The notes: generated by a model from the sequence alone, not told the origin. Shown: positions 43,406-52,815, counted from the stretch's first letter. The stretch is DNA of 64,000 bases from Haemophilus sp. (GCA_019423025.1 JAHZCD010000003.1:151259-215258), one strand, 5' to 3'. Translations and numbers: made by a program.

Positions 43406-44053
43406 ATGGTTTCATTAAATAAAATTACTTTAGAAAAAAAAGGTGATTCGCATAAAATTGATTTATCGAAATCAACTGATCAGCAAATTACTATTAACTT
43501 AAATTGGACTCAACAAAAACCCTCTGGTTTCTTCAGTAGCTTATTTGGTTCAAATAAAGAGATTGATTTAGATCTTGGGTGTTACTGGGAGTTACAAGAC
43601 GGAACAGCTTCACTTATTGACGGTTTGCAATTTTCCAAAGGCCGTGGCGGGTCAAGAGAACGTCTAACACACCAAGGATGTTATAGCCAAGCACCTTGGG
43701 TATGGCATTGTGGAGATGATCGGAATGGCAGCTCAGCCGAAGGTGAAAATATTTTAGTCAACTCAAAAGGTATCAGAGATCTACGTCGTTTGGTTATCTA
43801 TTGTTTCATTTATGAGGGGGCTGCTAAATGGGCCGAGTCTGATGCCGTAGTAACAGTTAAAGTGCCTAACCAGCCTGAAATCGTTGTTGAAATGGGGAAA
43901 CAAACTGATCCTCGCACATTCTGTGCTATTGCAACGATTGATTTTGAAGATACACAAATGTCTGTCCGTAAAGATATTAACTTCTTTAATGGACATGCTG
44001 ATTGTAGTCAATATTATGGTTGGGGTTTTAACTTCTCCGCAGGCTCAAAATAA
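43406..44053 (+). CDS. TerA-like TerD-domain protein
   Basis: This 215-residue protein has the TerD beta-sandwich in a diverged form: INLNWTQQKPSGFFSSLFGSNKEIDLDLGCYWELQDG, DDRNGSSAEGENI and RDINFFNGHADCSQYYGWGFNFSAGSK. It resembles single-domain TerA/TerD relatives rather than the longer two-domain TerA. TTGGAGTGAG precedes the ATG. It is the last gene of the operon and ends at a strong terminator. Confidence 0.83.
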   Translation: MVSLNKITLEKKGDSHKIDLSKSTDQQITINLNWTQQKPSGFFSSLFGSNKEIDLDLGCYWELQDGTASLIDGLQFSKGRGGSRERLTHQGCYSQAPWVWHCGDDRNGSSAEGENILVNSKGIRDLRRLVIYCFIYEGAAKWAESDAVVTVKVPNQPEIVVEMGKQTDPRTFCAIATIDFEDTQMSVRKDINFFNGHADCSQYYGWGFNFSAGSK

Positions 44054-44072
44054 ATCAAAAATCCTCTCCCCT

Positions 44073-44115
44073 AGTGCGGTCAGAAAAACACACAAATTTC
44101 TGATCGCACTTTTTT
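44073..44115 (+). terminator. Terminator of the ter operon
   Basis: AGTGCGGTCAGAAA pairs with TTTCTGATCGCACT, a 14-bp stem with one G-U, followed by T. Each arm resembles a slightly altered uptake signal. Confidence 0.88.
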
Positions 44116-44215
44116 ATATCAAAAAAACATATTTTCTAGCTAAAAGTTATTGGCGTCATCTTCTTATTTTTTTAGAAAATACTGCTCTACTTAGTTTTAA
44201 AAGAAAGGAATATTT

Positions 44216-45259
44216 ATGCTTTTAACCGGATTACTTTGCGGAATTTTACTCGGATTTGTGATGCAGCGTGGGCGCTTTTGTATTACTGGCGCATTTCGCG
44301 ATATGTATGTCACCAAAAATAACAAAATGTTTGTGGCCCTTTTATTGGCGATTACCGTGCAATCCATCGGTTTCTTTCTCTTAAAAGAAATCGGTGTATT
44401 AAATGTCGATCCGGCTGAAAATTTTGCCTTTTTAGCGGTAATTATCGGTGCCTTTGTGTTTGGCATCGGTATTGTTCTTGCTGGCGGTTGTGCGACAGGT
44501 ACGTGGTACCGTGCTGCGGAAGGCTTAGTCGGCAGCTGGGTTGCGTTATTCACTTATATGTTGTTAAGTGCCATCATGCGTACTGGCCCATTAGGCGAAT
44601 TCAATAAAACTTTACGCAGTATCAATATTGAACAACGCAACATTTACGATACATTCGGTATCTCACCTTGGTGGTTAGTCGCATTATTAACTTTAGTGAC
44701 GGCTTTCTATGTGTACAAACATCTCAGTAAACCAAGCGTAAAAGCCGCGGCATTAAAACCGAAGAAAACGGGACTTGCTCACTTATTATTTGAAAAACGC
44801 TGGCATCCATTTTTCTCAGCAGTGCTAATCGGATTAATTGCGCTTGCAGCTTGGCCACTCAGTGTCGCTACGGGTCGTGAGTTTGGACTTGGAATCACTG
44901 GTCCATCCGCTAATATCATACAATTCCTCGTTACTGGCGACGGTAAATTTATTAACTGGGGCGTATTCTTAGTCTTAGGGATTTTTATCGGGTCATTCAT
45001 CGGCGCGAAAGCAAGTAATGAATTTCGTGTTCGCGTACCGGATGCCACCACGATTCTACGCAGCGGACTCGGCGGTATTCTCATGGGGATTGGGGCAACC
45101 CTTGCGGGTGGCTGTTCTATCGGTAATGGCTTAGTCGAAACTGCCTTTTTCTCTTGGCAAGGTTGGGTCTCATTGCCATTGATGATTCTCGGCACTTGGG
45201 TAGCAGCCTATTTCACCATTATCCGTCCACAACGTTTAAAACTAGCAAAAGCATCATAA
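44216..45259 (+). CDS. tsuA: Thiosulfate transporter TsuA/YeeE-YedE family
   Basis: The 347-residue membrane protein belongs to the YeeE/YedE family; TsuA members import thiosulfate. It has a repeat with cysteines in MQRGRFCITGAFRD, VLAGGCATGTWYR and TLAGGCSIGNGLVET, the three conserved cysteines of the family. About nine hydrophobic segments are visible. AAAGGAATATTT precedes the ATG. It forms an operon with the TusA-like gene 9 bases downstream, which presumably receives the sulfur. Confidence 0.87.
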   Translation: MLLTGLLCGILLGFVMQRGRFCITGAFRDMYVTKNNKMFVALLLAITVQSIGFFLLKEIGVLNVDPAENFAFLAVIIGAFVFGIGIVLAGGCATGTWYRAAEGLVGSWVALFTYMLLSAIMRTGPLGEFNKTLRSINIEQRNIYDTFGISPWWLVALLTLVTAFYVYKHLSKPSVKAAALKPKKTGLAHLLFEKRWHPFFSAVLIGLIALAAWPLSVATGREFGLGITGPSANIIQFLVTGDGKFINWGVFLVLGIFIGSFIGAKASNEFRVRVPDATTILRSGLGGILMGIGATLAGGCSIGNGLVETAFFSWQGWVSLPLMILGTWVAAYFTIIRPQRLKLAKAS

Positions 45260-45268
45260 GGAGTTTAT

Positions 45269-45490
45269 ATGATCGTTAAATTACCAACACTCGGCCTTGT
45301 TTGCCCCTTTCCTCTCGTTGAAGCAAAGGAAGCTATGGCTAAGTTAAATAAAGGCGATGGCCTAGAAATTGAATTCGACTGCACACAAGCCACTGAAGCC
45401 ATTCCCGCTTGGGCGGCTGAAGAAGGTTATGAAGTGACAAACTTCGAACAAATTGATGATGCGAAATGGTCAATTACCGTAATTAAATAA
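45269..45490 (+). CDS. tsuB: TusA/YeeD family sulfur carrier
   Basis: This 73-residue cytoplasmic protein carries the TusA-type motif GLVCPFPLVEAK with the active cysteine at residue 12. It pairs with TsuA in the thiosulfate uptake system (TsuB). AAGGAGTTTAT precedes the ATG. It is followed by an uptake-signal terminator. Whether it acts only with TsuA or in another sulfur-relay path is not known. Confidence 0.87.
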   Translation: MIVKLPTLGLVCPFPLVEAKEAMAKLNKGDGLEIEFDCTQATEAIPAWAAEEGYEVTNFEQIDDAKWSITVIK

Positions 45491-45493
45491 TAA

Positions 45494-45537
45494 AAAAGTG
45501 CGGTCAGAAAAATATATAAATTTCTGACCGCACTTTT
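45494..45537. terminator. Perfect 17-bp uptake-signal terminator
   Basis: The inverted arms AAAAGTGCGGTCAGAAA and TTTCTGACCGCACTTTT are perfectly complementary and lie between convergent tsuB and the YhcH-family gene. Confidence 0.92.
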
Positions 45538-45557
45538 GCTTTAATGAATCGAAATAA

Positions 45558-46025
45558 TTAAATCAATTCGACTGGTACTTTCACCACTAATTTTTTCACA
45601 AAACTTGATTTGCCGTTTACGGTGCAACCCGGTTTATGTGGTTCATAAGGGAAAAAGACGGCGAACATTTTTGGTAAAAGTGTTACGGTGCTTTTATCTT
45701 CAATTTGTGGAGTAAGTTGGTAATCATCGGCATCACGATATTCATCGTATAAGCTGAGATTTGGATAAGTTGCGCTTACTTCAACATTCTCTTCACCTCG
45801 AATAAGTAATTGAATATCTAGATATTTATGGTGAAGTTCAGCTTGTTTGCTATCCGCTTCAACCGTATCAAATTCCATGACATTCATATAAACTTGCTCG
45901 CTTAAATCATGACGGCCATTTTCTAATGCTTCAAGATCTAACGTGTTGAGGTGATCGCAAATGTCCGCGATAACTTTTGGTAAACCCACTTTGAAATTTG
46001 GGTTATTTAATGCACTGATAATCAT
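45558..46025 (-). CDS. YhcH/YjgK/YiaL family protein
   Basis: The 155-residue cupin-like protein belongs to the YhcH/YjgK/YiaL family (DUF386), whose members occur in sialic acid and other sugar pathways. Motifs are QAELHHKYLDIQLLIRGEENVEV, with a conserved His, and FAVFFPYEPHKPG near the C-terminus. The role here is uncertain because no sugar gene is next to it. It ends at a convergent terminator with tsuB and is transcribed away from pnp. A 241-base gap to pnp holds the pnp promoter and leader. Confidence 0.85.
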   Translation of the reverse strand: MIISALNNPNFKVGLPKVIADICDHLNTLDLEALENGRHDLSEQVYMNVMEFDTVEADSKQAELHHKYLDIQLLIRGEENVEVSATYPNLSLYDEYRDADDYQLTPQIEDKSTVTLLPKMFAVFFPYEPHKPGCTVNGKSSFVKKLVVKVPVELI

Positions 46026-46088
46026 AGTGTCTCCTTACGTATGTATTTGTATGAGAATATGATAACAAGTTGCTTATATTAAATAAAG

Positions 46089-46117
46089 TTACCAATAAAT
46101 TTAAAACTCTGTATAAT
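46089..46117 (+). promoter_or_regulatory. pnp promoter
   Basis: TTACCA (46089-46094), a 17-base spacer and a perfect TATAAT (46112-46117) precede the pnp leader hairpin. Confidence 0.7.
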
Positions 46118-46121
46118 AAGC

Positions 46122-46238
46122 GAGCTTTATTTTCTGCATTAGCGTGCGGCTATCAAAAGAAATTTTTAAACGCCCAAAGTGCGGTCATTTTTTCGAGAGA
46201 TTTCTTTTGCTAGTCGCAATCTGGAAAATAAAGCTTTG
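46122..46238 (+). promoter_or_regulatory. pnp: pnp leader hairpin (RNase III type)
   Basis: A long imperfect inverted repeat pairs AGCTTTATTTTCTGCATTAG (46124-) with TCTGGAAAATAAAGCTTTG (46220-46238). Inside is an uptake signal. E. coli pnp has a comparable leader stem that RNase III cuts before PNPase binds to autoregulate. Position and structure support the same mechanism. Confidence 0.75.
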
Positions 46239-46267
46239 TTTTAAATATTATTTTGAAGGAAAACATT

Positions 46268-48406
46268 GTGAATCCAATTGTTAAACAATTTAAATACGGT
46301 CAACATACCGTTACTCTAGAAACCGGCGCGATTGCACGTCAAGCAACTGCTGCGGTCATGGCAAGCATGGACGATACCACGGTATTCGTGACTGTTGTGG
46401 CTAAAAAAGATGTGAAAGAAGGTCAAGACTTCTTCCCATTAACCGTAAACTACCAAGAGCGTACTTATGCGGCGGGTAAAATCCCTGGTGGTTTCTTCAA
46501 ACGTGAAGGTCGTCCATCTGAAGGCGAAACGTTAATTGCACGTTTAATTGACCGTCCAATTCGTCCATTATTCCCAGAAGGTTTCTTCAACGAAATCCAA
46601 GTTGTGGCAACTGTAGTTTCTGTAAATCCACAAATCAGCCCTGACTTAGTAGCAATGATTGGTGCTTCTGCAGCATTAACCTTATCAGGAGTACCTTTCA
46701 ATGGCCCTATTGGTGCGGCGCGTGTTGGTTTTATCAACAACCAATTCGTATTAAACCCAACTATGACTGAACAAAAACAAAGCCGTTTGGACTTAGTGGT
46801 TGCGGGTACTGACAAAGCCGTATTAATGGTTGAATCTGAAGCTGACATTTTAACTGAAGAACAAATGTTAGCGGCGGTAGTATTCGGTCATCAACAACAA
46901 CAAGTTGTAATCGAAGCAATCAAAGAATTTGCAAAAGAAGCGGGTAAACCACGTTGGGATTGGGTTGCGCCACAACCAAACACAGATTTAATCAACAAAG
47001 TAAAAGCGATTGCAGAAGCACGTTTAGGCGATGCATATCGCATTACTGAAAAACAAGCTCGTTACGAACAAATTGATGCGATTAAAGCAGATGTGATTGC
47101 ACAAATCACAGCTGAAGATGAAGAAATCAGCGAAGGTAAAATCGTGGATATTTTCACCGCACTTGAAAGCCAAATCGTTCGTGGTCGTATCATTGCAGGT
47201 GAACCACGTATTGATGGTCGTACCGTTGATACCGTTCGTGCATTAGATATTTGTACTGGTGTATTACCACGTACTCACGGTTCTGCAATTTTCACCCGTG
47301 GTGAAACGCAAGCATTAGCCGTAGCGACTTTAGGTACTGAACGTGATGCACAAATCATTGATGAATTAACGGGTGAACGTCAAGATCACTTCTTATTCCA
47401 CTACAACTTCCCTCCATACTCTGTAGGTGAAACCGGTATGATCGGCTCACCAAAACGTCGTGAAATCGGTCACGGTCGTTTAGCAAAACGTGGTGTCGCT
47501 GCGGTTATGCCAAGTCTTGCAGAATTCCCGTATGTAGTACGTGTTGTATCTGAAATCACTGAATCTAACGGTTCTTCTTCTATGGCATCTGTATGTGGTG
47601 CGTCTTTAGCATTAATGGATGCGGGTGTTCCAATCAAAGCCGCTGTTGCAGGTATTGCAATGGGCTTAGTGAAAGAAGAAGAAAAATTTGTGGTTCTTTC
47701 AGATATCTTAGGTGATGAAGACCACTTAGGTGATATGGACTTTAAAGTGGCTGGTACACGTGAAGGTGTAACCGCTCTTCAAATGGACATCAAAATTGAA
47801 GGTATCACCCCTGAAATTATGCAAATTGCATTAAACCAAGCAAAAGGTGCACGTATGCACATTCTTGGCGTAATGGAACAAGCAATCCCTGCACCACGTG
47901 CAGATATTTCTGACTACGCGCCGCGTATTCATACCATGAAAATTGATCCGAAGAAAATCAAAGATGTTATCGGTAAAGGTGGTGCAACTATCCGTGCATT
48001 AACTGAAGAAACTGGCACTTCTATTGATATCGATGATGATGGTACAGTGAAAATCGCCGCAGTAGATAGCAGTGCAGCGAAAAACGTGATGGCACGTATT
48101 GAAGAAATCGTTGCTGAAGTTGAAGCGGGCGCAATTTACAAAGGTAAAGTGACTCGTCTTGCTGACTTCGGTGCATTCGTGGCTATCGTAGGAAATAAAG
48201 AAGGTTTAGTTCATATTTCTCAAATCGCTGAAGAGCGCGTAGAAAAAGTGAGTGATTATCTTCAAGTGGGTCAAGAAGTGACTGTTAAAGTGGTTGAAAT
48301 CGATCGCCAAGGTCGTATCCGCTTAACCATGAAAGATCTTGCACCAAAACAAGAAACTGAAGCAGAATCTGCACCAGCAGAAGAGACTTCTGTAGAACAA
48401 GAATAA
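46268..48406 (+). CDS. pnp: Polyribonucleotide nucleotidyltransferase
   Basis: PNPase degrades RNA 3' to 5' by phosphorolysis and works in the degradosome. The 712 residues (GTG start at 46268, AAGGA upstream) have two RNase PH domains, a KH domain with IGKGGATIRALTEETG, and an S1 domain ending near LKTM-type RIRLTMKDL, followed by an acidic tail. A TTG at 46253 in the same frame would add five residues; the family begins MNPIVKQFKYGQ. It is preceded by the leader hairpin and followed by nlpI. Confidence 0.97.
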   Translation: MNPIVKQFKYGQHTVTLETGAIARQATAAVMASMDDTTVFVTVVAKKDVKEGQDFFPLTVNYQERTYAAGKIPGGFFKREGRPSEGETLIARLIDRPIRPLFPEGFFNEIQVVATVVSVNPQISPDLVAMIGASAALTLSGVPFNGPIGAARVGFINNQFVLNPTMTEQKQSRLDLVVAGTDKAVLMVESEADILTEEQMLAAVVFGHQQQQVVIEAIKEFAKEAGKPRWDWVAPQPNTDLINKVKAIAEARLGDAYRITEKQARYEQIDAIKADVIAQITAEDEEISEGKIVDIFTALESQIVRGRIIAGEPRIDGRTVDTVRALDICTGVLPRTHGSAIFTRGETQALAVATLGTERDAQIIDELTGERQDHFLFHYNFPPYSVGETGMIGSPKRREIGHGRLAKRGVAAVMPSLAEFPYVVRVVSEITESNGSSSMASVCGASLALMDAGVPIKAAVAGIAMGLVKEEEKFVVLSDILGDEDHLGDMDFKVAGTREGVTALQMDIKIEGITPEIMQIALNQAKGARMHILGVMEQAIPAPRADISDYAPRIHTMKIDPKKIKDVIGKGGATIRALTEETGTSIDIDDDGTVKIAAVDSSAAKNVMARIEEIVAEVEAGAIYKGKVTRLADFGAFVAIVGNKEGLVHISQIAEERVEKVSDYLQVGQEVTVKVVEIDRQGRIRLTMKDLAPKQETEAESAPAEETSVEQE

Positions 48407-48413
48407 TCTCACA

Positions 48414-48439
48414 GGGTGTGTAAAAAACCTTACACACCC
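48414..48439 (+). terminator. Hairpin after pnp
   Basis: GGGTGTGTAA/TTACACACCC with a 6-base loop lies just after the pnp stop. It is followed by GTTTTG, so termination may be partial and let nlpI be transcribed. Confidence 0.65.
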
Positions 48440-48469
48440 GTTTTGATTATCAAACTAACTTATAAAACA

Positions 48470-49411
48470 ATGCAATATTTTCGGTTATTCCGTTTTCTAG
48501 TTTCATTATCTAGCCTAAGTCTGACTTTATTTATTTCCGGTTGTGTGCAATCGGGAAACGTGTTTGTCGCACCAAATAAAGTTGTACTCGCGGATCAAAC
48601 TCCGAATACACACTTCGAACAAGAAGTGATGATTACCCGAATCGGGCAGGTTTTATTAGTTGGTAAAATGAGTAATGAAGAACGGGCGACGCTTCACTTT
48701 GAACGTGGCGTTTTATATGATTCCCTCGGTTTATGGGGCCTCGCACGTTATGACTTTACACAAGCCCTCGCGTTACAGCCAAAGATGGCTTCCGTTTATA
48801 ATTACTTAGGGCTTTACTTACTGCTTGAAGAAGATTACGACAGTGCATTAGAAACCTTTAATGCGGTGTTTGAATTGGACCCAAGTTATGACTACACCCA
48901 CCTTAATCGTGGTTTAAATTTTTATTACGTCGAACGCTATAATCTTGCTGAAGACGATTTGATGAAGTTTTACGAAGCCGATACCAAAGATCCTTATCGC
49001 GTACTCTGGCTCTATTTGAACGAACAAAAATTAAAACCACAAGAAGCCCATGCCAACCTTGTTGAACGAGCTAAAGGGCTATCTAAGGACTTCTGGGGAA
49101 CAAATATCGTTCAATACTATTTAGGTAATATTTCCGTGAGTGACTTGCAAGAACGGGCAACTAAATTTGCAGAAAACTCACAACAATATGCAGAAATATT
49201 AACCGAAACCTACTTTTATCTAGCAAAACAAAAACTCAATTTGGGGCAAATTGATGAAGCTGCGGCTTTATTCAAACTCGCTATTGCGAATCAGGTATAT
49301 AACTTTGTTGAGTATCGTTTTGCCGTGTTAGAGCTGATGAAATTGAAACCGGCTCAAACTGACGACGAAAAAGAAGAAAAAAGTGCGGTCACAAAAACTG
49401 CTGTTTTTTAG
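48470..49411 (+). CDS. nlpI: Lipoprotein NlpI
   Basis: NlpI is an outer-membrane TPR lipoprotein involved in cell division and peptidoglycan hydrolase control. Starting at the ATG at 48470 (313 residues) the signal ends FISGC with acylated Cys25, and TPR repeats follow, for example HFERGVLYDSLGLWGLARYDFTQAL. An earlier frame start at 48416 would lie in the pnp hairpin and is rejected. The ribosome binding site is weak. The pnp-nlpI-deaD order is conserved in enterics. Confidence 0.93.
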   Translation: MQYFRLFRFLVSLSSLSLTLFISGCVQSGNVFVAPNKVVLADQTPNTHFEQEVMITRIGQVLLVGKMSNEERATLHFERGVLYDSLGLWGLARYDFTQALALQPKMASVYNYLGLYLLLEEDYDSALETFNAVFELDPSYDYTHLNRGLNFYYVERYNLAEDDLMKFYEADTKDPYRVLWLYLNEQKLKPQEAHANLVERAKGLSKDFWGTNIVQYYLGNISVSDLQERATKFAENSQQYAEILTETYFYLAKQKLNLGQIDEAAALFKLAIANQVYNFVEYRFAVLELMKLKPAQTDDEKEEKSAVTKTAVF

Positions 49412-49486
49412 ACTTGCCTCTTTCTTTTGTAACAAATAAACCTGAAAGCGAAATTGAGCTTTCCTTACTTACATTCGAGTATTTTA

Positions 49487-51325
49487 ATGACAGACAAAAT
49501 CACTTTTAATGATTTAGGCTTGCCTGAATTCATTCTAAAAGCCGTTTCTGACCTTGGTTTTGAAACACCTTCGCCAATCCAACAAGCTTGTATTCCTGCT
49601 CTTTTAGAAGGCAGAGATGTACTTGGTATGGCACAAACCGGTAGTGGTAAAACTGCCGCATTCTCTTTACCTATTTTGGCAAAAATTGATCCTGCCGCAA
49701 AACATCCACAATTATTGGTGATGGCACCAACGCGTGAACTTGCAATTCAAGTTGCTGATGCTTGTGAACATTTCATGAAATATGCAAAAGGCATCAACAT
49801 CGTGACCCTTTATGGTGGTCAACGCTATGACATTCAATTACGTGCATTAAAACAAGGTGCACAAGTTGTTGTAGGTACACCAGGTCGTATTTTGGATCAC
49901 ATCCGTCGTAACACATTAAATCTTTCTGAATTAAAAGCGATCGTTCTTGATGAAGCCGATGAGATGCTTCGCATGGGCTTTATTGACGATGTAGAAACCG
50001 TTATGGCTGAATTACCGGAAGAACACCAAACAGCCCTTTTCTCAGCGACTATGCCTGAGCCAATTCGTCGTATCACAAAACGCTTCATGAACAACCCACA
50101 AGAAGTGAAAATCAAAGTAAATAACGATAATGCGCCAGATATTGAGCAAAATTGTTGGTATGTTCAAGGTTTCCGTAAAAATGAGGCATTATTACGTTTC
50201 TTAGAAGTGGAAGAGTTTGATGCAGCAATCATTTTTACCCGTACCAAAACGGGTACACTTGATGTGACCGAATTATTAGAAAAACACGGTTTCCGTGCTG
50301 CGGCATTAAACGGTGATATGACTCAGCAATTACGTGAGCAAACCTTAGATCGCTTACGTAATGGTAGCCTTGATATCGTCGTTGCAACCGATGTGGCTGC
50401 GCGCGGTATTGATATTGAACGAATCAGCCTTGTAGTGAACTATGACATCCCACTTGATGCAGAGTCTTACGTTCACCGTATCGGCCGTACTGGCCGTGCT
50501 GGTCGTTCTGGTCGTGCATTATTATTCGTTGAACCACGTGAACGCCGTTTACTTCGCAATATCGAACACTTGATGAAAAAACCAATCAATGAAGTTGAAT
50601 TGCCAAATCATGAAGTATTGCAAGCCTGTCGTCGTAAAAAATTCCAAGACAAGATCACCAAGCAATTGGAACATCACGATCTGGAAATGTATCGTAGCTT
50701 ATTGGAAGATTTATTCACGGCAGATCAGGATCAAGAAGATATTGCTGCAGCCATGTTGATGTTACTTCAAGGAAAACAAAAACTCATTCTTCCACCTGAT
50801 CCACCAATGGATAAACGTCGTCGTGACCGTCATGATCGCGGTGATCGTCGTGAAAATCCACGTTCAGCTGAACGTCGTGGTGAACGTAAAGGCTACGGCA
50901 CACCACAGCCGATGGATTTATATCGCATCGAAGTAGGTCGTGCAGATGGTGTAGAAGTGCGTCATATCGTAGGTGCGATCGCAAATGAAGGTGATATTAA
51001 CAGCCGTTACATTGGCCATATCAAACTTTACGATGACTACTCTACTGTTGAATTACCACAAGGTATGCCAAAAGAATTGCTCCAACAATTCGGAAAAACT
51101 CGCGTTTTAAATAAACAAATGCAAATGAGCTTTATGGGTGCAGCACAGTCAGACAATAGACGTGGTGGCAATGACTTTGGTGGAAAAGGTCGCCGTAATG
51201 AACGTGGAGACCGAGGCCAAGATCGCTTCCGTGGTGAGCGTAATGGTGAACGTCGTCAGCGTAAATTTAACGATAAAAACGACCGCACTTTTAATGAACG
51301 TGGTCGCCGAGATCGCCAACGTTAA
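49487..51325 (+). CDS. deaD: ATP-dependent RNA helicase DeaD/CsdA
   Basis: DeaD is a cold-shock DEAD-box helicase in ribosome assembly and RNA decay. The 612-residue protein starts MTDKITFNDLGLPEFILKA and shows AQTGSGKT, APTRELAIQVA, VLDEADEML, SAT and HRIGRTGRAGR motifs, then a DbpA-like RNA-binding domain and an arginine/glycine-rich tail. A longer frame from 49454 is rejected. An uptake signal lies in the tail near 51280. It ends at its own terminator. Confidence 0.96.
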   Translation: MTDKITFNDLGLPEFILKAVSDLGFETPSPIQQACIPALLEGRDVLGMAQTGSGKTAAFSLPILAKIDPAAKHPQLLVMAPTRELAIQVADACEHFMKYAKGINIVTLYGGQRYDIQLRALKQGAQVVVGTPGRILDHIRRNTLNLSELKAIVLDEADEMLRMGFIDDVETVMAELPEEHQTALFSATMPEPIRRITKRFMNNPQEVKIKVNNDNAPDIEQNCWYVQGFRKNEALLRFLEVEEFDAAIIFTRTKTGTLDVTELLEKHGFRAAALNGDMTQQLREQTLDRLRNGSLDIVVATDVAARGIDIERISLVVNYDIPLDAESYVHRIGRTGRAGRSGRALLFVEPRERRLLRNIEHLMKKPINEVELPNHEVLQACRRKKFQDKITKQLEHHDLEMYRSLLEDLFTADQDQEDIAAAMLMLLQGKQKLILPPDPPMDKRRRDRHDRGDRRENPRSAERRGERKGYGTPQPMDLYRIEVGRADGVEVRHIVGAIANEGDINSRYIGHIKLYDDYSTVELPQGMPKELLQQFGKTRVLNKQMQMSFMGAAQSDNRRGGNDFGGKGRRNERGDRGQDRFRGERNGERRQRKFNDKNDRTFNERGRRDRQR

Positions 51326-51337
51326 TCCTTATTTAAC

Positions 51338-51366
51338 AGCCCCTTGAAGTAAAAGGGGCTTTTTTA
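51338..51366 (+). terminator. deaD terminator
   Basis: AGCCCCTT/AAGGGGCT with a loop of 7 bases and a T run. Confidence 0.88.
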
Positions 51367-51420
51367 TTGTCTTAATTCTCGTTACAATCGTCTCTTATCT
51401 CAATTTATAAGGTTTATCTA

Positions 51421-52815
51421 TTGAAAGGTCTATTTTTACGTATTATTGCTGCCTTTGCATTATTACTTTGGGCAGTGGATATGGTGTTCCCTTGGCAAAA
51501 AATTATGCAATCGGAGCAAAATCCTTACACTGCGATCAAAAATCGCGGTAGCCTTATTGTCGGTACCATTAACAATCCCATTTACTATTTTATTGGGAAT
51601 GAGGGCGAATCTGGCTTGGAATACGAATTAGCAAAAAACTTTGCTGATTACTTAGGGGTTCGCTTACAAATTAAAACCTTAGAAAATAACGATCAACTTT
51701 TTAACGAATTAGAGAACAACAATATTGATATTGCTGCCGCGAATCTTTTGTTCCAGCCTCAACGCGCAGAAAAATTTCAGTTAGGGCCCTCTTATACTTC
51801 TGCCTCTTGGCAGCTTGTGTATAAAAAAGGTGAAAATCGCCCGAAAGATTTAGCTCAAGTCCAGCAAGAAATTATCATTTCTGCGGGAGAAGACTTAGAA
51901 AAATTATTATCCCAAGCACAGAAAAAACTCCCTGCACTCAAATGGCAAAATAACAAACAATTGACTCAAGAGGAATTATTGATTCAAGTAGCTGAAGGGA
52001 AAATTCCTTATACCATTGCAAATAGTATTGATGTGGCGGCAGCACAACAAATTCGCCCTAACTTAGCGATTGCATTTGACCTAACGGATGAAATGACCGT
52101 GCATTGGTATCTCTCCAATAAATCCTATAATGAGTTGCAAGCTGGCTTGTTGGATTTTATGAATAATGCCATTGAAACAGGATTAATTGATCGCATTGAG
52201 GAAAAATATTTCCGCCATATTACTGCCTTTGACTATGTAGATACTCAGGCTTATTTAGAGGCAGTTGAAAAAATTCTCCCTCAATATCAACCGCTCTTTG
52301 AAAAATACAAAGGGAATTTAGACTGGCGATTATTAGCCGCTGTAGCCTATCAAGAATCGCATTGGGACCCTTATGCCACATCTCCAACAGGTGTGCGCGG
52401 GATGATGATGCTTACCAAAGATACAGCTGTGCGGATGAATATTAATAATCGCACGGATGCCGAACAAAGTATAAAAGCGGGATCGGAATATTTGCATTGG
52501 CTACTCGATCAAATGCCTGACAGTATTCCAGAAGAAGATCGAATTTGGTATTCTTTAGCGGCATACAATATGGGGTTAGGGCATATTTTGGACGCGCGTC
52601 GCTTAACCAAAAAATTAGGCGGTAACCCAGATAACTGGTTAGATGTAAAAAATAATCTTCAGCTATTATCGGAAAAGCGTCATTATTCAAACTTAAAATA
52701 TGGCTACGCTCGCGGCTATGAGGCCTACCAATATGTCGAAAATATTCGACGTTACATGAATAGTATTGTGAATTATCATCGCGTTCAAGAAAACCAAGCG
52801 ACTGCAACAGAGTAA
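51421..52815 (+). CDS. mltF: Membrane-bound lytic murein transglycosylase F
   Basis: MltF trims peptidoglycan in the periplasm. The 464 residues have an N-terminal membrane anchor (LFLRIIAAFALLLWAVDMVF), a solute-binding-protein-like regulatory domain (about 40-270) and a lytic transglycosylase domain with catalytic Glu in YQESHWDP. The start is TTG at 51421 with AAGG eight bases upstream. It ends 55 bases before a short basic ORF; an uptake signal lies just past its stop. Confidence 0.92.
   Translation: MKGLFLRIIAAFALLLWAVDMVFPWQKIMQSEQNPYTAIKNRGSLIVGTINNPIYYFIGNEGESGLEYELAKNFADYLGVRLQIKTLENNDQLFNELENNNIDIAAANLLFQPQRAEKFQLGPSYTSASWQLVYKKGENRPKDLAQVQQEIIISAGEDLEKLLSQAQKKLPALKWQNNKQLTQEELLIQVAEGKIPYTIANSIDVAAAQQIRPNLAIAFDLTDEMTVHWYLSNKSYNELQAGLLDFMNNAIETGLIDRIEEKYFRHITAFDYVDTQAYLEAVEKILPQYQPLFEKYKGNLDWRLLAAVAYQESHWDPYATSPTGVRGMMMLTKDTAVRMNINNRTDAEQSIKAGSEYLHWLLDQMPDSIPEEDRIWYSLAAYNMGLGHILDARRLTKKLGGNPDNWLDVKNNLQLLSEKRHYSNLKYGYARGYEAYQYVENIRRYMNSIVNYHRVQENQATATE

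Noticed and set aside
35536..44115. Prophage or integrative element around the ter operon
   Set aside because: I see no integrase, transposase, tRNA or flanking direct repeats, only a phage-type regulator.
48416..48469. Earlier start for NlpI
   Set aside because: It lies inside the hairpin after pnp and would put the lipoprotein signal far from the N-terminus.
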